A DNA stretch of 47,131 bases from Clostridia bacterium (GTDB taxonomy: Bacteria; Bacillota; Clostridia; Christensenellales; Borkfalkiaceae). Shown in pieces: positions 25,435-33,794 of the stretch. The stretch covers positions 1-47,131 of the forward strand of contig JAGHJP010000051.1 of assembly GCA_017886575.1 (NCBI GenBank), in the 5' to 3' direction. How positions within the stretch are numbered: position 1 is the first letter of the stretch; each line of letters starts with the position of its first letter. The position numbers and the translations under genes are program-made. The notes beneath the pieces were generated by a model. The model was not told the DNA's origin, made no database searches, and saw only the letters and a program-made list of their open reading frames with translations.

Positions 25435-27003
25435 ATGAAAAAACCTTACGGCATCATCATCATGGACGGCTACGGCATTGCCCCCGCTTCCAAGGGAAAC
25501 GCCATCTCCATCGACGGCAGCAAGAACATCCGCGCGCTCGAAAAGGAGTTTCCCTCTTCGACCCTCGGCGCAAGCGGCATGAGCGTGGGGCTGCCCGACG
25601 GACAGATGGGCAACTCCGAAGTGGGACACCTGAACATCGGCGCGGGTCGCATCGTCTACCAGGACCTCACCAAGATCACCAAGGCCATTCAGGACGGCGA
25701 CTTCTTCAAAAACCCCGCCCTCATCAAGCCCATGGACGAAGCGAAGAAGAACGGCAAAAAACTGCACCTGTGGGGCCTGTGCTCCACGGGCGGCGTGCAC
25801 AGCCACCTCACCCACCTCTACGCCCTTCTGAAAATGGCAAAGGAACGCGGGCTTGACCAGGCGTACGTACACTGCTTCATGGACGGCAGGGACGAGCCCC
25901 CGACTTCCGGCGCGGCATTCGTGCGCGAATTGCAGGCAGAGATGGACAAACTCGGATTTGGCGTCATCGCCTCGGTCGCGGGCAGGTATTATTCCATGGA
26001 CCGCGACAACAACTGGGACCGCGAAGAAAAATCGTACGACATGATGACCCTCGGCACTGGAATTCACGCCGAAAACGCCGTGGCAGCCATTGAAAAGTCG
26101 TACGCCGAGGGCGTGACGGACGAATTCATCCTGCCCACCAACATCTGCAAAGACGGCAAGCCCGTCGCGCTGGTGGAAGAGGGCGATTCCATCATCTCCT
26201 TCAACTTCCGTCCCGACCGCGCCAGGCAGATCGCGCGCATGTTCTCGCAAAAGACATTCCCCTTCCAAAGCGCCGACGGCAAGACGCTCGGGTTCGAGCG
26301 CAAGACGGGATTCCTGCACCCCGTATTCACGGGCTTCGCGGTGTACGACAGCACCTTTGAAGACGTGGGCGTGGCGTTCCCGCCCGATGAGATCGACAAC
26401 ACGCTGCCCCAATACCTCGCCTCGCTCGGCAAAAAGCAGCTGCACATCGCCGAAACGGAGAAATACGCGCACGTCACCTTCTTCTTCAACGCCAAACTCG
26501 AAGCGCCCGTCGAGGGCGAGACCCGCATCGTCATTCCCTCGCCCAAGGTGGCGACCTATGACTTGAAGCCCGAAATGAGCGCCTATGAAGTGACCGACAA
26601 GGTGCTCGAAGAGCTGTCCACGGGCGCATTCGACGTGCTCATCCTGAACTTTGCCAACTGCGACATGGTCGGGCACACGGGCGTCATTCCCGCGGCGGTC
26701 AAGGCCGTGCACACAGTGGACGAGTGCGTGAAAAAGGTCGTGGACAAGATTTTGGAAATGGGCGGCGGCGCGCTGGTGACCGCCGACCACGGCAACGCCG
26801 ACAAACTGATCGACGACGACGGCGTTTCCCCCTTCACGGCGCACACCACCAACCCCGTGCCCGTCATTCTCGTTTCCGAAGAACTGAAAAACGTCACCCT
26901 CCGCAAGGACGGCGTGCTTGCCGACCTTGCCCCGACCCTGCTTGAAATGATGGGACTGCCCCAGCCCAAGGAAATGACGGGCAAGAGCCTGATCGTGCAC
27001 TGA
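25435..27003 (+). CDS. gpmI: 2,3-bisphosphoglycerate-independent phosphoglycerate mutase
   Basis: A 522-residue alkaline-phosphatase-superfamily enzyme converting 3- to 2-phosphoglycerate with two manganese ions. IIMDGYGIAP gives the first metal Asp, and QMGNSEVGHLNIGAGR holds the phosphorylated Ser. HCFMDGRDEPP, GRYYSMDRDNNWDR and NFRPDRARQI are the mutase-specific substrate motifs. VGHTGVI and TADHGNADKLID carry the remaining metal ligands. The ATG at 25435 starts the family consensus and has GAGG upstream; the upstream in-frame extension crosses the promoter. It completes the triose section of glycolysis with the preceding operon. Confidence 0.97.
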   Translation: MKKPYGIIIMDGYGIAPASKGNAISIDGSKNIRALEKEFPSSTLGASGMSVGLPDGQMGNSEVGHLNIGAGRIVYQDLTKITKAIQDGDFFKNPALIKPMDEAKKNGKKLHLWGLCSTGGVHSHLTHLYALLKMAKERGLDQAYVHCFMDGRDEPPTSGAAFVRELQAEMDKLGFGVIASVAGRYYSMDRDNNWDREEKSYDMMTLGTGIHAENAVAAIEKSYAEGVTDEFILPTNICKDGKPVALVEEGDSIISFNFRPDRARQIARMFSQKTFPFQSADGKTLGFERKTGFLHPVFTGFAVYDSTFEDVGVAFPPDEIDNTLPQYLASLGKKQLHIAETEKYAHVTFFFNAKLEAPVEGETRIVIPSPKVATYDLKPEMSAYEVTDKVLEELSTGAFDVLILNFANCDMVGHTGVIPAAVKAVHTVDECVKKVVDKILEMGGGALVTADHGNADKLIDDDGVSPFTAHTTNPVPVILVSEELKNVTLRKDGVLADLAPTLLEMMGLPQPKEMTGKSLIVH

Positions 27004-27034
27004 TCCGGCATTCCGTTTTTGAAAAGACGAGGCA

Positions 27035-27044
27035 CCCATGCCCG
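27035..27044. repeat. partial CATGCCCG-family unit
   Basis: CCCATGCCCG within the gpmI-degV spacer. A GC-rich hairpin (CCCCGTGCGC/GCGCGCGGGG, about 27054-27080) follows. Confidence 0.4.
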
Positions 27045-27117
27045 AGAAAAGCCCCCCGTGCGCACTATTTGCGCGCGGGGATCCTTTACGCGCGTCCGGC
27101 CCGAACATTCCGATACG

Positions 27118-27151
27118 AAAAAAGACCTTTCCCGAAAGAAAGGTCTTTTTT
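27118..27151. terminator. bidirectional terminator between gpmI and degV
   Basis: AAAAAAGACCTTTC-CCGAAA-GAAAGGTCTTTTTT, perfect 14-bp arms, between convergent genes. Confidence 0.93.
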
Positions 27152-27164
27152 GTGCCGTAAAAAT

Positions 27165-28040
27165 TTATCTGTGCGTGCCGCGGAAGAAGAGCGCCAGCGT
27201 GCCGGGGCCGGAGTGGGCGCCGATGACGGGCCCGATATAATTGATGACGACCTCGTGCCCGGGGAAGGCGGCGCGCACCATGTCCGCGAGCGCGTTTGCA
27301 TCCTCGATGCAGTCACCGTGGCTGATGAATACGGGATCGCCCTCTTCGAGCGCCGCCAACTCCTTCATCTTGTCGAAGAGCGCCTTGACGGACTTCTTGC
27401 GCCCCATCGCCTTGCCGATGGGAATGAGGTGACCCTCGTTGTCCACGTGCATGACGGGCTTGATGGAGAGCAGCGTGCCCACGACGGCGACCGCCGCCGA
27501 CACCCTGCCGCCCCGCTTCAGGTGGAAGAGGTTATCCACCGTGAAGATGTGGCAGATGTGCAGTTTGAGATCTTCGAGGTAATCGTATGTTTCCTGTAAA
27601 GAGGCGCCCGTGTCCGCCTTCCGGACGGCATAGTCGAGATAGAGCCCCTCGCCCATGGAGGCGCAGAGGGAGTCCGTGACCAGCACTTTGCGTTCGGGAT
27701 ATTTTTCGGAGAGTTCCTTCGCGGCGACGAAGAAACTGTTCGCAGTGCCCGAAAGCCCGCTGGAAAAGACGACGGCAAGGACATCCCGCCCCGCCTGCAA
27801 AAACTTTTCCATGTGCTCCTTGGCGCACTCCGCGTTGACCTGGTGGGTCGTGGGCATGGCCTTATCGTTGCGCATCTTCTCATAAAATTCGTGCGTGTCG
27901 ATGGATTCGCCGTCCTCGCCGCCGTAGAGGACGTTGTCCATCAGGAACCCGAGGCGCACGCATTCGAGGTCGTGCGCGGCAAAGTACTCCTCCGGCATAT
28001 CGGAGGCGGAATCGGTTACGATTGCAAATTTTCTTTCCAT
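27165..28040 (-). CDS. DegV-family fatty-acid-binding protein (FakB-like)
   Basis: A 291-residue two-domain protein that binds one fatty acid and presents it to the kinase FakA. FAIVTDSASDMPEEY at the start, PTTHQVN (TSQPS-like site near residue 75), FSSGLSGTAN, VTDSLCASMGEG, LKRGGRVSAAVA and the terminal AHSGPGTLALFFRG are all family hallmarks. The ATG at 28040 was chosen because the family consensus starts there; GGGAG lies about 11 nt upstream. It has its own promoter and a structured leader, and is convergent with gpmI. fakA is in the window at 40235-41884, so this is a likely partner. Confidence 0.92.
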   Translation of the reverse strand: MERKFAIVTDSASDMPEEYFAAHDLECVRLGFLMDNVLYGGEDGESIDTHEFYEKMRNDKAMPTTHQVNAECAKEHMEKFLQAGRDVLAVVFSSGLSGTANSFFVAAKELSEKYPERKVLVTDSLCASMGEGLYLDYAVRKADTGASLQETYDYLEDLKLHICHIFTVDNLFHLKRGGRVSAAVAVVGTLLSIKPVMHVDNEGHLIPIGKAMGRKKSVKALFDKMKELAALEEGDPVFISHGDCIEDANALADMVRAAFPGHEVVINYIGPVIGAHSGPGTLALFFRGTHR

Positions 28041-28158
28041 TTTTTGTATACTCCCGAGAATGATTTTTCCTTCCCCGCGCTCTTGCGAGCGGGAGCACAC
28101 CCTATTTTCCCGTTCTCACACGTCCCGCCGCAGCGGGATATATGATATCTATATACCC

Positions 28159-28187
28159 ATTATACAATATTTTCAGACAAAAGTCTA
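28159..28187 (-). promoter_or_regulatory. promoter of degV/fakB
   Basis: Minus strand: -35 TAGACT (4 of 6), 17-nt spacer, -10 TATAAT. The leader of about 115 nt has a TCCCGC/GCGGGA hairpin and a CCCGCTC-GCAA-GAGCGCGGG hairpin. Confidence 0.6.
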
Positions 28188-28217
28188 TAAAAATCTCCCG
28201 GGGAAAGGACGGTTTTT

Positions 28218-28478
28218 TTATTTCAATATGTAAAACGTCTTCACTCTGTCCGCCTTGAACGTGACGCTGACCGCGTATTCCCCCGCCTCGCTCTCGATCT
28301 TCAGTTCGAGGGGCGTTTTCAGGTCGAAGTATTCGAGCGCGACGCGGGTCAGGTCGCGCAGGGCGACGGCGCGGCACTCCTCGCTCATCGCCGATTTGTC
28401 CGCCCCGATGACGCGGCTGGCGCGCTCGAACGCCGCCTGCGCGTTTTCCTCGTTTTTTGCCTTGTTTTTCCCTTTCAT
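28218..28478 (-). CDS. minE: divergent MinE-like cell division topological factor
   Basis: An 86-residue protein whose ATG overlaps the minD stop (ATGA). After a Lys/Asn-rich start, residues 19-85 align by eye with the anti-MinCD helix and topological domain of MinE: RVIGADKSAMSEE resembles the usual VLAHDRA-L-PE, then LRDLTRVALEYFDLKTPLELKIESE resembles L-x-ILEVI-KYVEID, and YAVSVTFKADRVK the final ALVANIPI strand. The short N-terminal membrane-targeting segment of MinE is replaced by a charged tail. It would drive MinD off the membrane to position the septum. Position and coupling to minD support the call; similarity is weak enough that a search is needed. Confidence 0.62.
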   Translation of the reverse strand: MKGKNKAKNEENAQAAFERASRVIGADKSAMSEECRAVALRDLTRVALEYFDLKTPLELKIESEAGEYAVSVTFKADRVKTFYILK

Positions 28479-29245
28479 ATGCTCCGTTTCAACCCCATGC
28501 GTATGCGGCCGAGAACGCCGCTGTATTGTCTGGTCGCATCGTAATATTTCGTCTTGCCGCCCGCAAGGTTGTTCGCCGCGATCCGGAAGATCTTTTTGCG
28601 GTCGGTCAGCGTGTTCAGGTAGACCTCGTCCGACTCGGGCAGGACGGCGAGGAGAGGAATCTTCAGAATGTCGGCGATCGCCTGCGGGGAGAGGATGTCG
28701 CCGTTCAGCAGCAGGTCGCCGCGCACCATATTGACGATGAGCTGCACGCTCTTCAACCGGTAACTCTTCAGCACCGAGATGACCTTGTCGGCGTCGCGCA
28801 GGGCGGACAGGTGCGGCGTGGTGACGACGACCGCCTCTTCCGCCGAGGCAACGGCGCGGTGAAACCCCTCCTCTATCCCCGCAGGACAGTCGATGAGGAT
28901 ATAGTCGAACTGCGGGGAGAGGCTGTCGAGGACGAGCCGCACGGACTGCGGGGAGATGTATTTGTCGGGCGAGGAATGGTTGCTGGCGAGAATGTAGAGA
29001 TTTTTGAAGGCAGGGTGCTGCACGAGCGCCTGGCGGGCACGGCAGCGCCCCTCGATGACGTCGCCGATGTCGTAAGTGATGCGCTTTTCGATGCCCGTCA
29101 CGACGTCGATGTTGTTGAGCCCGAAGTCGGTGTCGCACAGAATGACCTGCTCGCCCTTGAGGGAGAGCTGCGCGCCGATGTTCGCCGCCACCGTGGTCTT
29201 GCCCACGCCCCCTTTCCCCGAAGTAAAAACGATTTTCCTTGCCAT
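28475..29245 (-). CDS. minD: septum site-determining ATPase MinD
   Basis: A 256-residue deviant-Walker ATPase. KIVFTSGKGGVGKTTVAANIG is the signature Walker A at the N-terminus. DTDFGLNNIDVVTGIE, LIDCPAGIEEGF and VTTPHLSALRDADK follow in family order. The C-terminal amphipathic helix (GVLGRIRMGLKRSI) is the membrane-targeting sequence. The ATG at 29245 is preferred over one seven codons earlier because AAAGGAG lies at proper spacing and the Walker A position is normal. It is coupled to minE by ATGA; minC is not in the window. Confidence 0.96.
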   Translation of the reverse strand: MARKIVFTSGKGGVGKTTVAANIGAQLSLKGEQVILCDTDFGLNNIDVVTGIEKRITYDIGDVIEGRCRARQALVQHPAFKNLYILASNHSSPDKYISPQSVRLVLDSLSPQFDYILIDCPAGIEEGFHRAVASAEEAVVVTTPHLSALRDADKVISVLKSYRLKSVQLIVNMVRGDLLLNGDILSPQAIADILKIPLLAVLPESDEVYLNTLTDRKKIFRIAANNLAGGKTKYYDATRQYSGVLGRIRMGLKRSI

Positions 29246-29310
29246 ACTTTGCTCCTTTTCGGTCAACAGTATACCGTCTTTCCCGGGTCGTTTACGCGGA
29301 AAAAAGCGCG

Positions 29311-29343
29311 AAAAAAGGCTGTTTTCGGAAAAAAACAGCCCTT
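29311..29343 (-). terminator. terminator of the his operon and aldolase
   Basis: Minus strand: GGCTGTTTT-TTTCCG-AAAACAGCC followed by TTTTTT, about 40 nt after the aldolase stop. Confidence 0.88.
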
Positions 29344-29381
29344 TGTTTTCCGCAAAGCCGCCAAAAGCGGGCGCGGCCGCC

Positions 29382-30353
29382 TTACCGCTCCATCAGTTCG
29401 TTGAAGAAGTCGGCGTAATCGGTGCGCTTTTTCACCGTGAAGTCGATCGCCGCGCGGGGATGGCGGTTGAGCATGCCCGTGAGCATGTACTGCACGTCGT
29501 ACCCCCAGACCACGCCCTGCTCCTTCAAAGGCAATATCTGCCGCTCGATGAACTTCAGAACGGGCAGAAGTTTGTAGGACGGGTTTTTGAGAAAGCCGAG
29601 CATGAGCTCGAGGGCGCAGTTGCCCGCCCCGCGCCCCATGGACGAAACGGTGGCATCCACATAGTCCACGCCGCGCGCGACGCATTCGATGCTGTTGGCA
29701 AAGGCGAGGTTCTGGTTATTGTGCGCATGGATGCCGATGAATTTGCCGTATTTTTCGCCGTATTCGAGGTATTTGTCGGCGAGTACGCGCATCTGTTCGG
29801 GGTAGTAGGACCCGTAACTGTCCACGATGTAGATGCCGTCCACGCACGAGCGGCCGATCATGTCGAGGGCGATGTCGATCTCCTTTTCGGTCGCCGTGGA
29901 CACCGCCATGACGTTGCAGGAAGTCAGGTAGCCCATCTTGTGGCAGTGCTCGATCATCTCGATCGCCGAAGGGATGGCGTTGATATAGGTGGCGATGCGG
30001 TACATGTCGACGGGGCTGTTCGCCTTTTCGCCGATGTCGCGCAGGTAGTTGGTGCGCCCCTCGTCCGCCATGCAGGCGATCTTCAGATTGGTCTTGTTTT
30101 CGCCGACGACGGCAAAGATGTCGTCCTCCTTGCAGAACTTCCATTTGCCGAACTTGTCCTCGGGGAAGATGTCCTTATCCGCCTTATAGCCGAACTCCAT
30201 GAAATCGACCCCCGCCGCGACGTTGGCCGCGTAGAGCGCCTTGACGAATTCGTCCGTGAATTCGAAGTTGTTGACCAGCCCGCCGTCGCGCATCGTCGCG
30301 TCGACCAGACGGATGCTCTTCCGGAATGATAACAGATTGCCCGTTTCCGCCAT
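29382..30353 (-). CDS. DRE-TIM metallolyase-family aldolase
   Basis: A 323-residue HMGL-like TIM barrel. The metal/acid motif appears as IRLVDATMRDGGLVNNF near residue 14, where most relatives have D-x-TLRDG. YIVDSYGSYYPEQMR and GIHAHNNQNLAFANSIE provide the C-terminal metal site, and the closing YVDATVSSMGRGAGN loop is present. Best matches by eye are 4-hydroxy-2-oxovalerate aldolase-like proteins and an unassigned group found in surface or antibiotic-like clusters. The lyase partner acetaldehyde dehydrogenase is absent here, so that reaction is doubtful. It follows hisIE by 39 nt with a good ribosome-binding site and is probably the last gene of the his transcript. Confidence 0.75.
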   Translation of the reverse strand: MAETGNLLSFRKSIRLVDATMRDGGLVNNFEFTDEFVKALYAANVAAGVDFMEFGYKADKDIFPEDKFGKWKFCKEDDIFAVVGENKTNLKIACMADEGRTNYLRDIGEKANSPVDMYRIATYINAIPSAIEMIEHCHKMGYLTSCNVMAVSTATEKEIDIALDMIGRSCVDGIYIVDSYGSYYPEQMRVLADKYLEYGEKYGKFIGIHAHNNQNLAFANSIECVARGVDYVDATVSSMGRGAGNCALELMLGFLKNPSYKLLPVLKFIERQILPLKEQGVVWGYDVQYMLTGMLNRHPRAAIDFTVKKRTDYADFFNELMER

Positions 30354-30392
30354 GATTGTGTTCCTCCTTTGGAATTTATGCCGTATGTTTTT

Positions 30393-31013
30393 TTAGTTGT
30401 GCCGCCTGTTGAGTTCGGTGCAGACGTCCGAGAGGCTGACCCCCCGCTCGGCGAGGAGCACCAGCGTGTGATACAAGAGGTCGGCGCACTCGCCGATGAG
30501 CTCCTCCTTGTCCTCGTTCTTGGACGCGATGACCATTTCCACCGCCTCTTCGCCCGCCTTTTTGGCGATTTTGTCTATCCCCTTTTCAAAGAGATAGGAA
30601 GTATACGACCCCTCGGCGGGGTGTTCCTTTCTGTCCAGCACGATGCGCTGCAACTTGCCGAGCATCTCCGCGCCGATGCGCTCCTTATCTCCCTGCACAA
30701 AATCGAAAAAGCAGGAATAGGCGCCCGTATGGCAGGCAACGCCCGTCTGGCGGACTTTCAGAAGCACGCAGTCGCGGTCGCAGTCGAAAGTCATGGAAAC
30801 AACCTCTTGCACGTGACCGCTCTCTTCGCCCTTCTTCCAGAGTTTCTGCCTTGAACGGCTCCAATAGTGCGCAAAGCCCGTCTTTTTGGTCGTTTCCAGC
30901 GCCTCGGCGTTCATGTATGCCTGCATGAGCACCTCACCGCTCTCGATGTCCTGCGCGATCGCGCAGATCAGCCCTTTTTCGTCAAATTTGATATTGCCGT
31001 TATTCTCGGTCAT
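30393..31013 (-). CDS. hisIE: bifunctional phosphoribosyl-AMP cyclohydrolase / phosphoribosyl-ATP pyrophosphatase
   Basis: A 206-residue fusion catalysing steps 2 and 3 of histidine synthesis. HisI part (1-100): [37 protein letters not shown] and the metal site [12 protein letters not shown] with CHTG. HisE part (about 105-206): a helical MazG-like domain with [15 protein letters not shown] and [17 protein letters not shown]. The his operon order runs hisF to hisIE with a 9-nt gap. Confidence 0.96.
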   Translation of the reverse strand: MTENNGNIKFDEKGLICAIAQDIESGEVLMQAYMNAEALETTKKTGFAHYWSRSRQKLWKKGEESGHVQEVVSMTFDCDRDCVLLKVRQTGVACHTGAYSCFFDFVQGDKERIGAEMLGKLQRIVLDRKEHPAEGSYTSYLFEKGIDKIAKKAGEEAVEMVIASKNEDKEELIGECADLLYHTLVLLAERGVSLSDVCTELNRRHN

Positions 31014-31022
31014 GGTATGCCT

Positions 31023-31796
31023 CTATGCCTCCTTCACTGTTTTGCGCACGGGCACGCCCCGCGCGGCGAGATAGTCTTTGAGCTCGTCCATTCCGAGTTC
31101 GCCGTAATGGAAGAGGGATGCCGCCAGCGCGGCGTCCGCCTTGCCCGCGGTGAGCACGTCGTAAAAATGTTCCTTGGCTCCCGCGCCGCCCGACGCGATG
31201 ACGGGAATGTTGACCGCCTCGGCGACCTGCCGCGTGAGTTCCAGATCGTACCCCGCCTTGGTGCCGTCGCAGTCCATGCTGGTCAGAAGCACTTCGCCCG
31301 CGCCCAGCTTTTCCGCCCGCACGATCCATTCGAGGGCGTCGAGCTCCGTCCTGACCCTGCCGCCGTTCAGATAGACGTCCCAACGGCCCTTTTCATTCCG
31401 CTTGGCGTCCACCGCCAGCACCACGCACTGCGAGCCGAAGCGGAGCGCCGCTTCGGTGATGAGGGAAGGGTTTCCGATCGCCGCCGAATTGACGGAAATT
31501 TTATCCGCTCCGCAGGCAAGGAGGGTCTTGAAATCTTCCACCGTGCGGATGCCGCCGCCCACCGTGAGCGGAATGAAAACCTGTTCGGAAGCGCGGGAGA
31601 TGACGTCGAGCACGGTGCCCCGCCCCTCGGCGCTCGCCGTGATATCCAGAAACACGATCTCATCCGCGCCGAAGGCGTTATACGTCTTGGCGCACTCCAC
31701 GGGGTCGCCCGCGTCGGTGAGATGGATGAAGTTGACGCCCTTGACCACGCGCCCGTTTTTGAGGTCGAGGCAGGGAATGATGCGTTTGCACAACAT
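31023..31796 (-). CDS. hisF: imidazole glycerol phosphate synthase cyclase subunit
   Basis: A 257-residue TIM barrel that joins ammonia from HisH to PRFAR, giving IGP and AICAR. The start [17 protein letters not shown] has the catalytic Asp, and [16 protein letters not shown] carries the second. [15 protein letters not shown] is the phosphate loop. Normal length; lies 14 nt after hisA and is paired with hisH in the same operon. Confidence 0.97.
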   Translation of the reverse strand: MLCKRIIPCLDLKNGRVVKGVNFIHLTDAGDPVECAKTYNAFGADEIVFLDITASAEGRGTVLDVISRASEQVFIPLTVGGGIRTVEDFKTLLACGADKISVNSAAIGNPSLITEAALRFGSQCVVLAVDAKRNEKGRWDVYLNGGRVRTELDALEWIVRAEKLGAGEVLLTSMDCDGTKAGYDLELTRQVAEAVNIPVIASGGAGAKEHFYDVLTAGKADAALAASLFHYGELGMDELKDYLAARGVPVRKTVKEA

Positions 31797-31810
31797 AGTC
31801 GTTTTCTTCC

Positions 31811-32518
31811 TTATTGACAGGCATGGATGGCTTCTTTCAGGTCGATCGCGCCCGTATAGATGCTCCTGCCCAGAATGGCGCCGTACAGCCCTGCCGCCTT
31901 GATTTTCATGAGATCGTCCAAAGAGGCGATGCCGCCCGATGCGATGACGGAAAGCCCCGTCTTTTCCTGCATTTTACGGCTCTCCTCCACGCTGGCGCCC
32001 TGCATGGCGCCGTCCTTGGAAATGTCGGTGAACACGGCATAACAAACGCCCATGCCCGCGGCTTTGCGCCCGAAGGATTCCGCCGTGACGTCCGCCGTTT
32101 CCGTCCAGCCCTTGATGGAGAGCAAGCCGTCCTTTGCGTCGATGCCCGCAACGATCTTTTCGCCGTATGCCGCCACGAGCGCGGCAAACAGTTCGGGGTC
32201 GGTGTAGCACACGGTGCCGAGCACGACGCGCGCCGCACCCGCCTCGAAGCGGTCCTTTACATCCGACGCCCGCCGCAGTCCCCCGCCCGATTGGACGGGC
32301 ACGCCGAGGCGCGCGATCTTTTCCAGCGTGCCGTTGATATGGCTGCCGCCGTCGAACGCGCCCGACAGGTCGACGACGTGCAGAAATTCCGCGCCGCAGT
32401 CTATCCACTCCTTCGCGCGGTCGACGGGGTCGCCGTAGTCGGTCGCCTTATCCTTTTTACCGTAGAGAAGGCGCACCGCGCGCCCTTCCAATATATCGAT
32501 GGCGGGAAATAAGATCAT
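31811..32518 (-). CDS. hisA: ProFAR isomerase
   Basis: A 235-residue TIM barrel paralogous to His[18 protein letters not shown] holds the catalytic Asp, [13 protein letters not shown] the phosphate loop, and [14 protein letters not shown] the second Asp. Normal length. The ribosome-binding site is CAGGTG shortly before the ATG; the gene follows hisH after 33 nt. Confidence 0.97.
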   Translation of the reverse strand: MILFPAIDILEGRAVRLLYGKKDKATDYGDPVDRAKEWIDCGAEFLHVVDLSGAFDGGSHINGTLEKIARLGVPVQSGGGLRRASDVKDRFEAGAARVVLGTVCYTDPELFAALVAAYGEKIVAGIDAKDGLLSIKGWTETADVTAESFGRKAAGMGVCYAVFTDISKDGAMQGASVEESRKMQEKTGLSVIASGGIASLDDLMKIKAAGLYGAILGRSIYTGAIDLKEAIHACQ

Positions 32519-32551
32519 TTGCTTTCACCTGAAAAAAGTTTTCGATAAAAA

Positions 32552-33145
32552 TCAGAGTTGCTGAAAATTCCGCAGCAGCGCCAGCCCTGCGTCGCCGCTC
32601 TTTTCGGGGTGGAACTGCGTGCCGTAGACGCTGCCCCCGTTCCACACCGCCGCCGCGTAGTCCTCGTAATAGTTGCACGTTGCGACGGAAAATTCCGCCG
32701 AAGTACGGGCATGGTAGCTGTGTACAAAGTAAAAATAGGTGTTTTCGGGAATGCCGCGGAAGAGCGGGGAGCGCAGGGAAAAGACATTGTTCCAGCCGAT
32801 CTGCGGCACCTTGCCCTGCGTGAAACGCACCACGTCGCCCTTGCAGAACCCCAGCCCTTCGTTTTCGCCGTCCTCGTAGGACTTTTCGAGCAGGAACTGC
32901 ATGCCGAGGCAAATGCCCAAAACCGGCGTGCCGCCCGCGGTGCGCATGCGGATGTACCCGTCCAGCCCGCGCTTTTTCAGTTCCTCCATGCCCTCGCCGA
33001 AGGAGCCGACCCCGGGCAGAATGAGGCGATCGCAGCGATCGAGCAGCGCAAGATCGCCGCTGATGACCGCCCTTTCGCCGAGGTATTCCATTGCCTTCTG
33101 CACGGAACGCACGTTGCCCATGCCGTAATCGAAGATGCCTGTCAT
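32552..33145 (-). CDS. hisH: imidazole glycerol phosphate synthase glutaminase subunit
   Basis: A 197-residue class I glutamine amidotransferase that supplies ammonia to HisF. FDYGMGNVRSVQKAM at the start, the nucleophile Cys in LGICLGMQFL, and the His and Glu in YGTQFHPEKSG complete the triad. Normal length, 13 nt after hisB. Confidence 0.97.
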   Translation of the reverse strand: MTGIFDYGMGNVRSVQKAMEYLGERAVISGDLALLDRCDRLILPGVGSFGEGMEELKKRGLDGYIRMRTAGGTPVLGICLGMQFLLEKSYEDGENEGLGFCKGDVVRFTQGKVPQIGWNNVFSLRSPLFRGIPENTYFYFVHSYHARTSAEFSVATCNYYEDYAAAVWNGGSVYGTQFHPEKSGDAGLALLRNFQQL

Positions 33146-33158
33146 GGATATGTTTCCT

Positions 33159-33740
33159 TTATAAAACGCCTTTGCTGGAAGGGATCTTGTCGGACACGAC
33201 GGCGACCGCCATGCGCAGACACTGCGCCAGCGCCTTGAAGATCGCCTCCGCCTCGTGGTGCATGTTGCCCGCCGAAAGCAGTTTTACATAAATATTCAGT
33301 CCTGCGTTATTGGCGAATGCGCGCAAAAACTCCTCCACGAGTTCGGCGTCGAACGAACCGATCTTGCCGCGGGAGAGTTCCCCGCCGCAATCGAAATTGA
33401 GGAAGGGCCTGCCGCCGATGTCCAGCGCGACAAGCGCCGCCGTCTCGTCCATGGGTACGACCTTATCGGCAAACCGCGCGATGCCGCGCTTGTCCCCCAG
33501 CGCCTCTTTGAGCACCAGCCCGAGCGCGATGCCCACGTCCTCCGTGGTGTGGTGAAAATCGACTTCCGTATCCCCTTTGCATTTAATTTGCAGCCCGAAC
33601 CCGGAATGCACGGCGAGCAGCTCGAGCATGTGATCGAGAAACCCCGCGCCCGTGCCGACGGAGATATCTCCCCCCTCGAGGGCGAGAGAGAGGGTGATCT
33701 GCGTTTCCTTGGTATTGCGTTCAATTTTTGCCGTTCTCAT
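33159..33740 (-). CDS. hisB: imidazoleglycerol-phosphate dehydratase
   Basis: A 193-residue monofunctional dehydratase with two manganese sites. GFLDHMLELLAVHSGF and DFHHTTEDVGIALG are the first metal-binding motif; MDETAALVALDIGGRPF follows. The second motif would be near NIYVKLLSAGNMHHEAEAIFKA. There is no fused phosphatase domain, so histidinol phosphatase must come from elsewhere. Confidence 0.97.
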   Translation of the reverse strand: MRTAKIERNTKETQITLSLALEGGDISVGTGAGFLDHMLELLAVHSGFGLQIKCKGDTEVDFHHTTEDVGIALGLVLKEALGDKRGIARFADKVVPMDETAALVALDIGGRPFLNFDCGGELSRGKIGSFDAELVEEFLRAFANNAGLNIYVKLLSAGNMHHEAEAIFKALAQCLRMAVAVVSDKIPSSKGVL

Positions 33741-33794
33741 ACGTTTTTTACCTCTTTTTTTGTTTATACCATGCGGGAGACCGCTCCGCGGCGG

